A DNA stretch of 14,839 bases from the NCBI GenBank assembly GCA_964620345.1, contig CAZUHK010000063.1:1-14839 (forward strand), given 5' to 3'. The position numbers were made by a program, and so were the translations under genes. The notes beneath the pieces were generated by a model. It searched no databases and was not told the origin of the DNA. It was given only the letters and a program-made list of their open reading frames with translations. Positions 8,455 through 14,839 of the stretch are shown here, piece after piece. The stretch is from CAZUHK01 sp964620345. GTDB taxonomy: Bacteria > Planctomycetota > Phycisphaerae > Phycisphaerales > Zrk34. How positions within the stretch are numbered: the first letter of the stretch is position 1; each line of letters starts with the position of its first letter.

Positions 8455-8799
8455 TCAGCCCTTCTTCTTGAACATGCTGAGCATGCGGTGGGTGACGAGG
8501 TACCCGCCGACGACGTTGATCGTGGCGACGATGATCGCCAGCAGGCCCATGACCTGGCTGACCCAGCCGTGCGCGGCGTTGGCCGCCAGCAACGCGCCGA
8601 CGATCGTGACGCCCGAGATGGCGTTGGCGCCGCTCATCAGCGGCGTGTGCAGCGTCGGCGGCACCTTCGTGATGATCTCAAAGCCCACGAAAATCGCCAG
8701 CACGAACACCGTCAGCAGCATCACCAGCGCCGCGGTGTCCACCCCCGGCGCCGCGGCGGCGACTTCGGCGGCAAGCATTACGGTCAGCGTGCCCATCAT
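8455..8799 (-). CDS. pntAB: NAD(P) transhydrogenase alpha subunit, membrane part (PntAB/PntA2)
   Basis: A 114-aa membrane subunit with about three hydrophobic helices (LVMLLTVFVLAIFVGFEII, a segment around GVTIVGALLAA, and MGLLAIIVATINVVGGYLV). It contains TKVPPTLHTPLMSGANAISG, the family's signature loop. It corresponds to the part that is fused to PntA in E. coli but separate in organisms such as Rhodospirillum rubrum. Its ATG at 8799 overlaps the pntAA stop (ATGA at 8796-8799), which implies translational coupling. It also has a strong Shine-Dalgarno GAAGGGAG about 6 nt upstream. It ends in MFKKKG, a cytoplasmic basic tail, just before pntB. Confidence 0.94.
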   Translation of the reverse strand: MMGTLTVMLAAEVAAAAPGVDTAALVMLLTVFVLAIFVGFEIITKVPPTLHTPLMSGANAISGVTIVGALLAANAAHGWVSQVMGLLAIIVATINVVGGYLVTHRMLSMFKKKG

Positions 8800-10061
8800 T
8801 GCGCGCTCCCTTCATTCGACGAGTCTTCTTCCCCCGCTTGCGGCTTCGTGCCATCTGCTGCGTCCCGCTCGCCGCCGGCCTCGGGCGCCGCTTGGGCCTC
8901 GGGCTTTGCCAGCGGCCCCATCCCCATCGCCTCGCGCACGCGCGGGTGGACGACCTCGCCGTCCTTGCACACCACCACGCCCGCGATCACCTCGTTGTCC
9001 ATATCCAGCTTGAGCCGACCGTCGTCGAGCATCTCATTGAGCAGCTTCACGACGTTGTTGGCGTACATCGCGCTGGCGTCGTGGGCCAGCTCGCCGGGCA
9101 GGTTGGCGCTGCCGACGATCGTCACGCCGTGCTTCTCGACGATTTGGCCTTCCTCGGTCAGCTCGCAGTTGCCGCCGCGCTCGGCGGCCATGTCCACAAT
9201 GATGCTGCGCGGCTGCATCTTCGCAACCATCGCCTCGGTCACGAGCACCGGCGCCTTGCGGCCGGGGATCGCGGCGGTGGTGATCACCACGTCCGATTCG
9301 GCGACGACGCTTTCGACCAGCTCCTGCTGCTTCTGCTTCTGCTCGGCGGTCAGTTCCTTGGCGTAGCCGCCTTCGCCCTCGGCCATGGCTTCTTCGACCA
9401 TGACGAACTTGCCGCCGAGCGATTCGACCTGTTCCTTGGTGGCCGGGCGCACGTCGGTGGCGCTGACGGTCGCGCCCAGTCGTTTGGCGGTGGCGATGGC
9501 CTGCAGGCCCGCGACGCCGGCGCCGATGACGAACACCTTGGCCGGCTTGAGCGTGCCGGCGGCGGTCATCATCATCGGGAAGATCTTGGGCGAGAGGTTG
9601 GCCGCCAGGAGCACGGCCTTGTAGCCGCCGAGGTTGGCCTGGCTGGACAGCGCGTCCATCGCCTGGGCGCGGGTGATGCGGGGGATCAGTTCCATCGCCG
9701 CCAGCGTCGCGCCGCGCTGGGCCATCGCCTTGGTCTGCTCATGGGCGGTCAGCGGCTCGGCGTGGCCGACGACGAGCTGGCCCTGGCGGTAGCGCTGCAT
9801 GTCCTGGCCACCGGCCTCGGGCGCGGCGCCGGGCGTGCGGACCTGGGCGATGATGTCGGCCTCGGCGAACAGGGCATCACGGTCGTCGACAAGCTCGACG
9901 CCCTTGTCGGCGTACTGCTGATCGGTGTGGCCCGCGGCGCTGCCGGCGCCGCGCTGCAGGCGGACGGTCAGGCCGGCCTTGATGAGCTGGGCCGCGGCCG
10001 CGGGGCTCAACGCCACGCGCTTCTCGCCAGGGTGGGTTTCGGTGGGGATGGCTGCGATCAT
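8796..10061 (-). CDS. pntAA: NAD(P) transhydrogenase alpha subunit, soluble NAD(H)-binding part (PntAA/PntA1)
   Basis: A 421-aa domain I protein related to alanine dehydrogenase. It starts with IPTETHPGEKRVALSP (5-20). RITRAQAMDALSSQANLGGY (128-147) is the conserved transhydrogenase signature, GAGVAGLQA (180-188) is the dinucleotide loop, and Asp203 in ATDVRP selects NAD(H). The catalytic fold ends near residue 375. A ~40-residue tail rich in Glu, Ala and Gly follows; it looks disordered and makes the protein longer than a minimal domain I. The start ATG 10061 has GAGG about 8 nt upstream. It is first in the pntAA-pntAB-pntB operon and is expressed divergently from hemL. Confidence 0.95.
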   Translation of the reverse strand: MIAAIPTETHPGEKRVALSPAAAAQLIKAGLTVRLQRGAGSAAGHTDQQYADKGVELVDDRDALFAEADIIAQVRTPGAAPEAGGQDMQRYRQGQLVVGHAEPLTAHEQTKAMAQRGATLAAMELIPRITRAQAMDALSSQANLGGYKAVLLAANLSPKIFPMMMTAAGTLKPAKVFVIGAGVAGLQAIATAKRLGATVSATDVRPATKEQVESLGGKFVMVEEAMAEGEGGYAKELTAEQKQKQQELVESVVAESDVVITTAAIPGRKAPVLVTEAMVAKMQPRSIIVDMAAERGGNCELTEEGQIVEKHGVTIVGSANLPGELAHDASAMYANNVVKLLNEMLDDGRLKLDMDNEVIAGVVVCKDGEVVHPRVREAMGMGPLAKPEAQAAPEAGGERDAADGTKPQAGEEDSSNEGSAQ

Positions 10062-10127
10062 GGAAAGCGCCTCGCGATTGTCCCGGCCGCCGCGCTCGCC
10101 GCGAGCCGACGCCGGGCAGGGACGACT

Positions 10128-10155
10128 AACCTAGCACACTCAGCGCAATTCGCAA
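10128..10155 (-). promoter_or_regulatory. Candidate sigma70-like promoter of the pnt operon
   Basis: Read on the minus strand, TTGCGA (10155-10150) is separated by 16 nt from TAGGTT (10133-10128). This would start transcription about 60 nt before pntAA. Matches to the consensus boxes are 4 of 6 and 3 of 6, so this is only a candidate. Confidence 0.22.
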
Positions 10156-10311
10156 CATGCCGTCACCTGGAATTCGTGTCCCTCGGTAAGCGGGGGGCGC
10201 TCGGGCGACGCGCCGAGGCGCTCGACGGGTTTGTTCGGGCACGCCGAATGCTGGCGCTTTTTCTCGATAAACGCAGGCGACGAAGTCGAGTCACTTCAAG
10301 CGTCGGGTCGA

Positions 10312-10366
10312 GGCGCGGAGGCGGCATCCGGTGCATTGTTGAACCGGCGCATCGTGAAGTCGCGGT
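10312..10366. repeat. Left copy of the 55-bp sequence flanking the gap
   Basis: The 55 bp ending at the gap are identical to the 55 bp beginning just after it (10467-10521). This is how two contigs look when they share a k-mer-length overlap that was not merged. Confidence 0.9.
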
Positions 10367-10466
10367 NNNNNNNNNNNNNNNNNNNNNNNNNNNNNNNNNN
10401 NNNNNNNNNNNNNNNNNNNNNNNNNNNNNNNNNNNNNNNNNNNNNNNNNNNNNNNNNNNNNNNNNN
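10367..10466. other. Assembly gap of exactly 100 N
   Basis: Exactly 100 N is the conventional symbol for a gap of unknown length. Given identical flanks, the real gap is probably zero or negative. Confidence 0.98.
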
Positions 10467-10521
10467 GGCGCGGAGGCGGCATCCGGTGCATTGTTGAACC
10501 GGCGCATCGTGAAGTCGCGGT
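10467..10521. repeat. Right copy of the 55-bp sequence flanking the gap
   Basis: Identical to 10312-10366. Most likely it is the same genomic locus written twice, although a genuine direct repeat around unsequenced DNA is possible. Confidence 0.9.
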
Positions 10522-10711
10522 ACGGACGCCCCGATTCGCCGCCACGCCCAACCCCCGAAAGCCGAATGCATCCCAAGGCCATCCCGCCGGCCTCGCCGAA
10601 CGCCGGACTTCACTTCAGCGCACCCTCGACGCTGCGCTATCGATGCGTGACTGAAACAGAAAAACACGATCCCCCTCAAATCGCTTGTTTAAGTGCTACG
10701 ATACGGCGAGT

Positions 10712-12013
10712 GTGAATAGGCGATACAGCAAATCCGAGGCCGCGCACGCCGTGGCGAAGAAGCTCATGCCCGGCGGGGTGAACTCGCCGGTGCGGGCGTT
10801 CGGGTCGGTGGGGCGGGAGCCGATCACGATCCGCTCGGGCAGGGGGTGTCGTGTCACCGACATCGATGGCAACGAGTACATCGACTACGTCGGCAGCTTT
10901 GGGCCGCTGATCGTGGGGCATGCGCATGCGAAGGTGGTCGAGGCGGTGACGGCGTCGGCGCGCAACGGCACGACGTTCGGCATGCCCACGCAACTGGAGA
11001 CGCAACTGGCCGAGGCGGTGATCGAGGCGGTGCCGGGCATCGAGGTGGTGCGGTTTGTGAACAGCGGTACGGAGGCGGCGATGAGCGCGCTGCGCGCCGC
11101 GCGCGGCGCGACGGGGCGCTCGAAAGTGATCAAATGCATCGGCGGGTATCACGGGCACGTCGATGCGCTGCTGGTCGAAGCCGGCAGCGGGGCGACGACG
11201 CTGGGCGTGCCCAGCTCGCCGGGCGTGCCTGAGCACCAGACGGCCGACACGCTGCTGATGCGGTACAACGACCCGGACGCCGCGGCGGCGCTTTTCGCCG
11301 AGCACGGGCAGACAATCGCGTGCCTGATGATCGAGCCGGTCGCGGGCAACATGGGTTGCATCCCGCCCGAGCCGAAGTACCTGATGCACCTGCGCAAGCT
11401 GTGCGATGACCACGGGGCGCTGCTGATCTTCGATGAAGTGATGAGTGGGTTTCGCGTGGCATACGGCGGGGCGCAATCGCTCTACGGCATCACGCCGGAC
11501 CTCACGGCGCTGGGCAAGGTGGTCGGCGGGGGCCTGCCGTGCGCGGCGTACGGCGGTCGCGAAGACATCATGCGGCAGATGGCGCCCGACGGGCCGATCT
11601 ATCAGGCGGGCACGCTCAGCGGCAATCCCCTGGCGATGGCGGCGGGCCTGGCGACGCTGGCGCTGTTGCGCGAGCCGGGCGTGTACGAGCAGTTGGAGCG
11701 GGCGGGGGTGATGCTGGCCGAGGGGCTGGTCGCGGCGGCGGGGCGGGCGGGCGTGCCGATGAGCGTCAACCGCGTGGGCTCGATGCTCACCGCATTCTTC
11801 CACGCCGAGCCGGTGACCGACTACGACGGGGCGACGGCGTGCGACACGCGGGCGTTCGCGCGGTTCTTCGGCGCGATGCTCGACCGTGGCGTGGTGCTGC
11901 CGCCCAGCCAGTTCGAGGCGTGGTTCATCGGTACGGCGCACGATGAGACGGCGTTGCAGGCCACGCTCGACGCGGCGCGCGATGCGCTGGCCGAGGTCGC
12001 GGCCAACGGCTAA
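10712..12013 (+). CDS. hemL: Glutamate-1-semialdehyde 2,1-aminomutase
   Basis: A 433-aa cytoplasmic PLP enzyme that converts glutamate-1-semialdehyde to 5-aminolevulinate, the last step of the C5 route to tetrapyrroles. The start is GTG 10712 (VNRRYSKSEAAHA), which matches the usual N-terminus; a TTG at 10685 would add residues not found in the family. LMPGGVNSPVRAF (18-30) is the family signature, NSGTEA (117-122) binds the PLP phosphate, DEVMSGFR (241-248) supplies the Asp contacting the pyridine nitrogen, and Lys269 in GKVVGGGLP forms the Schiff base. GPIYQAGTLSGNP (294-306) is also diagnostic. No strong Shine-Dalgarno sequence precedes the GTG. Codon use is strongly CTG-biased for leucine. 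It precedes the sulfatase on the same strand with a 38-nt gap, so they may be co-transcribed, though no functional link is evident. Confidence 0.96.
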   Translation: MNRRYSKSEAAHAVAKKLMPGGVNSPVRAFGSVGREPITIRSGRGCRVTDIDGNEYIDYVGSFGPLIVGHAHAKVVEAVTASARNGTTFGMPTQLETQLAEAVIEAVPGIEVVRFVNSGTEAAMSALRAARGATGRSKVIKCIGGYHGHVDALLVEAGSGATTLGVPSSPGVPEHQTADTLLMRYNDPDAAAALFAEHGQTIACLMIEPVAGNMGCIPPEPKYLMHLRKLCDDHGALLIFDEVMSGFRVAYGGAQSLYGITPDLTALGKVVGGGLPCAAYGGREDIMRQMAPDGPIYQAGTLSGNPLAMAAGLATLALLREPGVYEQLERAGVMLAEGLVAAAGRAGVPMSVNRVGSMLTAFFHAEPVTDYDGATACDTRAFARFFGAMLDRGVVLPPSQFEAWFIGTAHDETALQATLDAARDALAEVAANG

Positions 12014-12051
12014 TCTGCACCGCTGGAAGTAACCAGATGCGGAGGCACGGC

Positions 12052-13662
12052 GTGGCGAATCAGCGCCCGAACGTATTGTGGATCAGTTTCGAGGACACCA
12101 GCCCGCGGTTCGGCTGTTACGGCGACCCGGTCGCGCGCACGCCGAACGTCGACAAGGTCGCTGCCGAGGGGGGCGTGTTTCCCAACAGCTTTACGACGGC
12201 GCCGGTGTGCGCGCCGGCCCGCGCGGCGGTAATCACCGGCATGTACGCCGCGTCGATCGGGGCGCATCACATGCGAACCACGCACCGCAACCGCCACACG
12301 CCCGAGTCGCCGATTCCCTACGACTGCGTGCCGCCGGCCTACGTGAAGCTGGTGCCCGAGTACCTGCGGGCCGCGGGGTACTACTGCACGAACAACCAGA
12401 AGACCGACTACCAGTTTGCCCCGCCGCTCACCGCGTGGGACGAGTGCTCGCGTGAGGCGCATTGGCGGAATCGGCCCGAGTCGGATCAGCCGTTCTTCGC
12501 GGTGTTCAATCTCGACCACACGCACGAATCGCAGATGTGGGATGAGCACTGGACGGACCGCGAGCTTCAGACGAACCCGGATGACGTCGAGGTGCCGCCG
12601 TACCTGCCGGACACCCCGAAGGTGCGTCAGACGATCGCGCGGCAGTACGACAACATCGCCGCGCGCGACGCGGAAGTGGGCGAGCTGCTCGACCAGCTCG
12701 AAGAAGACGGCCTGGTCGAGAACACGATCGTGTTCATCTGGTCGGACCACGGCGAGGGGCTGCCGCGTCACAAGCGCTGGCCGTACGACTCGGGGATTCG
12801 CGTGCCGATGGTGGTGCGCTGGCCCGGGGGGCTGGAGCCGGGCACGACCGACGAGCGGCTGGTGAGCACGATCGACCTGGGGCCGACGGTGTTGTCTTTG
12901 TGCGGCGTGGACGTGCCGCAACACATGCAGGGCGCACCGTTTTTCGGGCCCGGTGCGCAGCGGCGTGAGTACGCCTTCGCGACGCGCGACCGGTACGACG
13001 AGGCGTACGATCGCCTCCGCGCGGTGCGAGATGACCGGTACAAGTACCTCCGCCATGCCTATCCCGGCGGGCCGAACATGATCTGGGTGCCGTATCGCAA
13101 CCGTCACCCGGCGATGCGGGAGATCTGGCGGCTGGTGGCGGAAGGCAAGCTCGAAGGGCCGCCGGCGTGGTTCATGGGCCAGCGACCGGCCGAGGAGCTG
13201 TACGACACGCAGACCGACCCACACGAGATCGACAACCTCGCGGCCGACCCGGCCCACGCCGAGTTGCTCGCGCGGTTGCGCGCGGAGCTCGACGACTGGG
13301 AAACGCATTGCGACCGCTTCCGCGATGTCGATGAGATGCAGATGGTGCGACAGTGGTGGCCGAATGGCGTGCAGCCGCGCACCGCGACGCCGCGCATCGT
13401 CGCGTGTGACGTTCAGCAGACCGCGCAGCAACCGCTGGGCGGCGGGGCGATGGTCAAAGCCCCGGCCATCATCCAACTGCACTGTCCCACGCAGGGCGCC
13501 TCGATGGAATACGCGCTGGACGGGGGCTCCAGCCGGCGCTGGCGACTCTACAGCGGCCCGTTCCGCGTGACCGAGCGCGGCCGCGTCACCGTCCAGGCCC
13601 GCGCCCACCGCATCGGCTTCGTGCCCAGCGATGAAATCAACGTTGCGATCGAGGTGGTGTAG
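12052..13662 (+). CDS. Sulfatase-family hydrolase with C-terminal Ig-like domain, no signal peptide
   Basis: A 536-aa alkaline-phosphatase-superfamily sulfatase. Numbering is from GTG 12052, which has an ideal GGAGG 6 nt upstream; ATG 12037 (GGAAG 7 nt upstream) would add MRRHG. Glu14-Asp15 in ISFEDTSP correspond to the N-terminal metal ligands. Cys53 in CAPARAAVITG fits the C-x-P-x-R motif that is oxidised to formylglycine. SDHGEG (231-236) gives further metal ligands, and HKRWPYDSGIRVP holds the conserved Lys and substrate-side residues. ELYDTQTDPHEIDNLA is the usual end of the sulfatase domain. The last ~75 residues (ASMEYALDGGSS, WRLYSGPF) resemble the Ig-like C-terminal domain found on many chitobiases. 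Most planctomycete sulfatases are exported; this one begins directly with the first strand and shows no signal peptide. The substrate is unknown. A phosphonate or phosphate ester hydrolase of the same superfamily is less likely given the intact Cys motif. Confidence 0.9.
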   Translation: MANQRPNVLWISFEDTSPRFGCYGDPVARTPNVDKVAAEGGVFPNSFTTAPVCAPARAAVITGMYAASIGAHHMRTTHRNRHTPESPIPYDCVPPAYVKLVPEYLRAAGYYCTNNQKTDYQFAPPLTAWDECSREAHWRNRPESDQPFFAVFNLDHTHESQMWDEHWTDRELQTNPDDVEVPPYLPDTPKVRQTIARQYDNIAARDAEVGELLDQLEEDGLVENTIVFIWSDHGEGLPRHKRWPYDSGIRVPMVVRWPGGLEPGTTDERLVSTIDLGPTVLSLCGVDVPQHMQGAPFFGPGAQRREYAFATRDRYDEAYDRLRAVRDDRYKYLRHAYPGGPNMIWVPYRNRHPAMREIWRLVAEGKLEGPPAWFMGQRPAEELYDTQTDPHEIDNLAADPAHAELLARLRAELDDWETHCDRFRDVDEMQMVRQWWPNGVQPRTATPRIVACDVQQTAQQPLGGGAMVKAPAIIQLHCPTQGASMEYALDGGSSRRWRLYSGPFRVTERGRVTVQARAHRIGFVPSDEINVAIEVV

Positions 13663-13667
13663 GCCGA

Positions 13668-13833
13668 TCACCGCGGAGGCGCAGAGCCAGAAGCTGGAAA
13701 TCAGGCAAAGAAGTAAACAGCAAATTCGTGCAAGGCGCCAGACTGTCTACTTTCGTGCTTTCCTGCTTTTCTGTTTTCCTGCTTTCTTTCTTTGCCTCCG
13801 CGTCTGCCCACTCTCCGTGTTCGCTGTGGTGAA
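13668..13833. repeat. Intergenic repeat element of the CACGGAG/CAGAG type with inverted ends
   Basis: The left end has CACCGCGGAGGCGCAGAG (13669-13686). The right end, read on the minus strand (13833-13791), has CACCACAGCGAACACGGAGAG and then GACGCGGAGGCAAAG, so the two ends are imperfect inverted copies. Between them lies a strongly polypyrimidine stretch (about 13750-13797) with repeated CTTTCCTG/TTTTCCTG words. I recognise this phrase style as a dispersed intergenic repeat common in planctomycete and some other genomes; its function is unknown. It starts 6 nt after the sulfatase stop and cuts into the dnaE2 remnant. Confidence 0.5.
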
Positions 13834-13845
13834 CCCTCCCCCGCG

Positions 13846-14268
13846 CCTCGATGAAAATCGCGAGACTTTGCGGCGAGCGGTTGGCCGGGTGGGTCGATCG
13901 CGCCGGGCATCGACGCGAACAGCCGGTGCATTTCCGCCGGCGGCTTGAGGTGGCGCTCGGCGTTGGCCGCGAGGCGCAGGCCCGCCTCGTCCAGCGTGCA
14001 GTGTTCGTGGATGCACGTGAGCACGTCCGCCATCATCTTCCGCGCCGGTTCGAGGTGCAGCACATCGTTGGTCGCGATCAACTCCAGCCGCAGGTGCTCA
14101 GCCAGGTGGCGCAGGTTTGTCATGCGTCGTTCATCGCACCCGTCGTGTCGAAAGCTCGCGGCCAGCCGCAGGCGGTCGGGCCCGAGCACCTGGCGCAGCC
14201 CCATCGCGGCTTCACGGAACGTATCATCCGCGTGATCGGGTGGGCGAATCACCGCCATCAGTCCTGAA
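13846..14268 (-). pseudogene. dnaE2: Fragment of error-prone DNA polymerase III alpha (DnaE2/ImuC), PHP-domain end
   Basis: Minus-strand codons from 14258 to 13893 give about 122 residues matching the end of the PHP domain of DnaE2: GLMAVI, GPDRLRLAASF, then LIATNDVLH, MMADVLTCIHEHCTLDEAG and ANAERHLKPPAEMHRLFASMPGAI. The DVLTCI and NAERHLK blocks are typical of DnaE2/ImuC rather than the replicative DnaE1. The full protein is over 1000 aa; the N-terminal part, the rest of the polymerase and the C-terminus are absent. After GAID the reading continues best in the +1 frame for about 16 codons, which suggests a frameshift, before running into the CACGGAG repeat. On the other side it abuts a group II intron remnant of opposite orientation near 14269. 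It is a dead gene fragment. The larger open frame over the region (13701-14660) is a chance composite. Confidence 0.75.
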
Positions 14269-14681
14269 CTTCCGCGGCTGCTGGATGATCTGGACAAGGC
14301 GTTGGAGCGGCGTGGCCATCGGTTCGTGCGGTACGCCGACGACGGCAACGTGTACATGCGGAGCCGTGAGGCGGGTGAGCGTGTGCTGGCCTCGCGGGAA
14401 CGGTTCGTGTCGCAGCGTCTGCGGTTGAAGGTAAACCGCGCGAAGCGCGCCGTGCATCGTGCATCGTGTGGCGTCAGTGGCGTCGGGCCCGCACCTGCTT
14501 CAACGAACTCTGCGGGGCGGGACTGGATCGCGTGCGCGCAGCCGCCAGCGCCTACAACGGGCACGGCCCGTGGTCGAACACCGGGGCCAGCCACATGAAC
14601 CAGGCCCTGCCGACACGAACGCTGCGACGCGAAGGGCTCATCAACCTGATCGAGGAACATCGTCGCCTGGCGGGCGCTTGA
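14269..14681 (+). pseudogene. Group II intron reverse transcriptase/maturase (LtrA-like), 5'-truncated and internally deleted
   Basis: Two separated pieces of one intron-encoded protein remain. Piece one (14269 to about 14455) reads LLDDLDKALERRGHRFVRYADDGNVYMRS, then RLRLKVNRAKRAV: the RT palm with the catalytic YADD box still intact. Piece two (14466-14681) lies in another frame: WRQWRRARTCFNELCGAGLD, then NGHGPWSNT, MNQALPTRTLRREGL and a natural end EEHRRLAGA followed by TGA. This is the C-terminal maturase region. About 100 or more residues between them (rest of the RT, start of domain X) and the whole N-terminus are missing. At the joint the heptamer GTGCATC occurs twice in tandem. The intron's 3' RNA end follows the stop codon directly, the normal arrangement for this intron type. 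It cannot encode an active protein. Confidence 0.8.
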
Positions 14682-14755
14682 CGAACCGCCGGATGCCGAA
14701 CGACACGTCCGGTGGTGTGGCGAGGCACGGGCCGCAAGGTTCCGCCTACCCGCTC
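14682..14755 (+). ncRNA. Group II intron 3' end, domains V and VI
   Basis: Right after the maturase stop, ACCGCCGGA pairs with TCCGGTGGT (one G-U pair) around a short internal loop, the layout of domain V in bacterial introns whose ORF ends just before it. A second, weaker stem (GAGGC with GCCTAC) and the closing CCTACCCG fit domain VI and the 3' splice boundary. Domains I-IV are absent, so the RNA is inactive. The exact 3' boundary is uncertain by a few bases. Confidence 0.6.
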
Positions 14756-14839
14756 GCCCTCACTGCCGGGCCACGCCGGCCTCACCCAAAAGATTCGCCA
14801 CAGGACACAGAAGGAAGATTTGTGTTAGAGTGCAAGCTT
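14756..14839. other. Terminal stretch with a second repeat-like word
   Basis: These 84 bases hold no gene. GCCACAGGACACAGAAGGAAG (about 14798-14818) resembles the CACAG/CAGAG phrases of the repeat element at 13668-13833, so related repeat words lie on both sides of the dnaE2/intron debris. Confidence 0.3.

Larger units (their letters stand above)
10062..10711. other. Divergent intergenic region between pntAA and hemL, interrupted by an assembly gap
   Basis: The 650 positions hold the pntAA leader, an unplaced middle and the hemL leader. No recognisable gene, tRNA or riboswitch is seen. Reading frames crossing the gap contain only unknown residues there and have no family resemblance. If the gap is collapsed (see the duplicated 55-mer) the spacer is about 495 bp. 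Confidence 0.6.

Noticed and set aside
10163..10582. ORFs spanning the N gap
   Set aside because: They depend on unknown bases and the duplicated 55-mer; after collapse only a ~43-codon frame without recognisable features remains.
8799..10715. Long plus-strand ORF antisense to pntAA
   Set aside because: Typical GC-rich antisense shadow, rich in Gly, His and Arg with no family match; pntAA is certain.
13750..13833. Polypyrimidine tract as a terminator of the sulfatase gene
   Set aside because: No G+C-rich hairpin directly precedes a T-run; the tract is better explained as the core of a dispersed repeat.
13701..14660. A 319-codon minus-strand ORF as one intact gene
   Set aside because: It runs through the intron remnant antisense, the dnaE2 fragment and the repeat; only the central part resembles a protein family.

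Overview
The window is high-GC bacterial DNA. From about 2.4 kb rightwards the gene content (split three-subunit transhydrogenase, glutamate dehydrogenase, ArsS-type radical SAM protein, C5-pathway hemL, arylsulfatase-type hydrolase, intergenic CACGGAG/CAGAG-type repeats) and the strongly CTG-biased leucine codons suggest a planctomycete, possibly Phycisphaerae. That is an inference from gene types; no taxonomic search was possible. It looks like a metagenomic scaffold: it has a 100-N gap whose two flanks carry the same 55 bp.

Layout. (1) 1-2.4 kb: the end of a HEAT-repeat protein (+), a possible 41-aa ORF, and a KefB/KefC-type antiporter (+) that has lost about two thirds of its middle. On the minus strand the tail of an EamA-type transporter is fused in frame to a GT-C glycosyltransferase. 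Codon choice differs from the rest, and two broken genes lie within about 600 bp, so I suspect a genome or assembly junction near 2390-2420. (2) 2.4-10.1 kb, all minus strand, in transcription order: pntAA-pntAB-pntB, a class I glutamine amidotransferase, gdhA, arsS, GT-C glycosyltransferase. The pnt genes overlap or are 4 nt apart, and gdhA and arsS are 2 nt apart. (3) 10.1-10.7 kb: divergent intergenic region with the sequencing gap. (4) 10.7-13.7 kb, plus strand: hemL, then a cytoplasmic-looking sulfatase. (5) 13.7-14.84 kb: a graveyard made of an intergenic repeat element, a ~125-residue fragment of error-prone polymerase dnaE2, and an internally deleted group II intron reverse transcriptase whose domain V is still recognisable.

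How the genes may work together: the proton-driven transhydrogenase makes NADPH, which glutamate dehydrogenase could use for ammonium assimilation, and glutamate also feeds the C5 tetrapyrrole pathway through hemL. ArsS belongs to the arsenosugar pathway, so a glycosyltransferase directly downstream of it is noteworthy. I found no CRISPR array, tRNA, rRNA or recognisable defence system. The most informative signals are the broken and fused genes, the collapsible gap, the nested octamer inverted repeat at the amidotransferase start, and the dnaE2/group II intron wreck.
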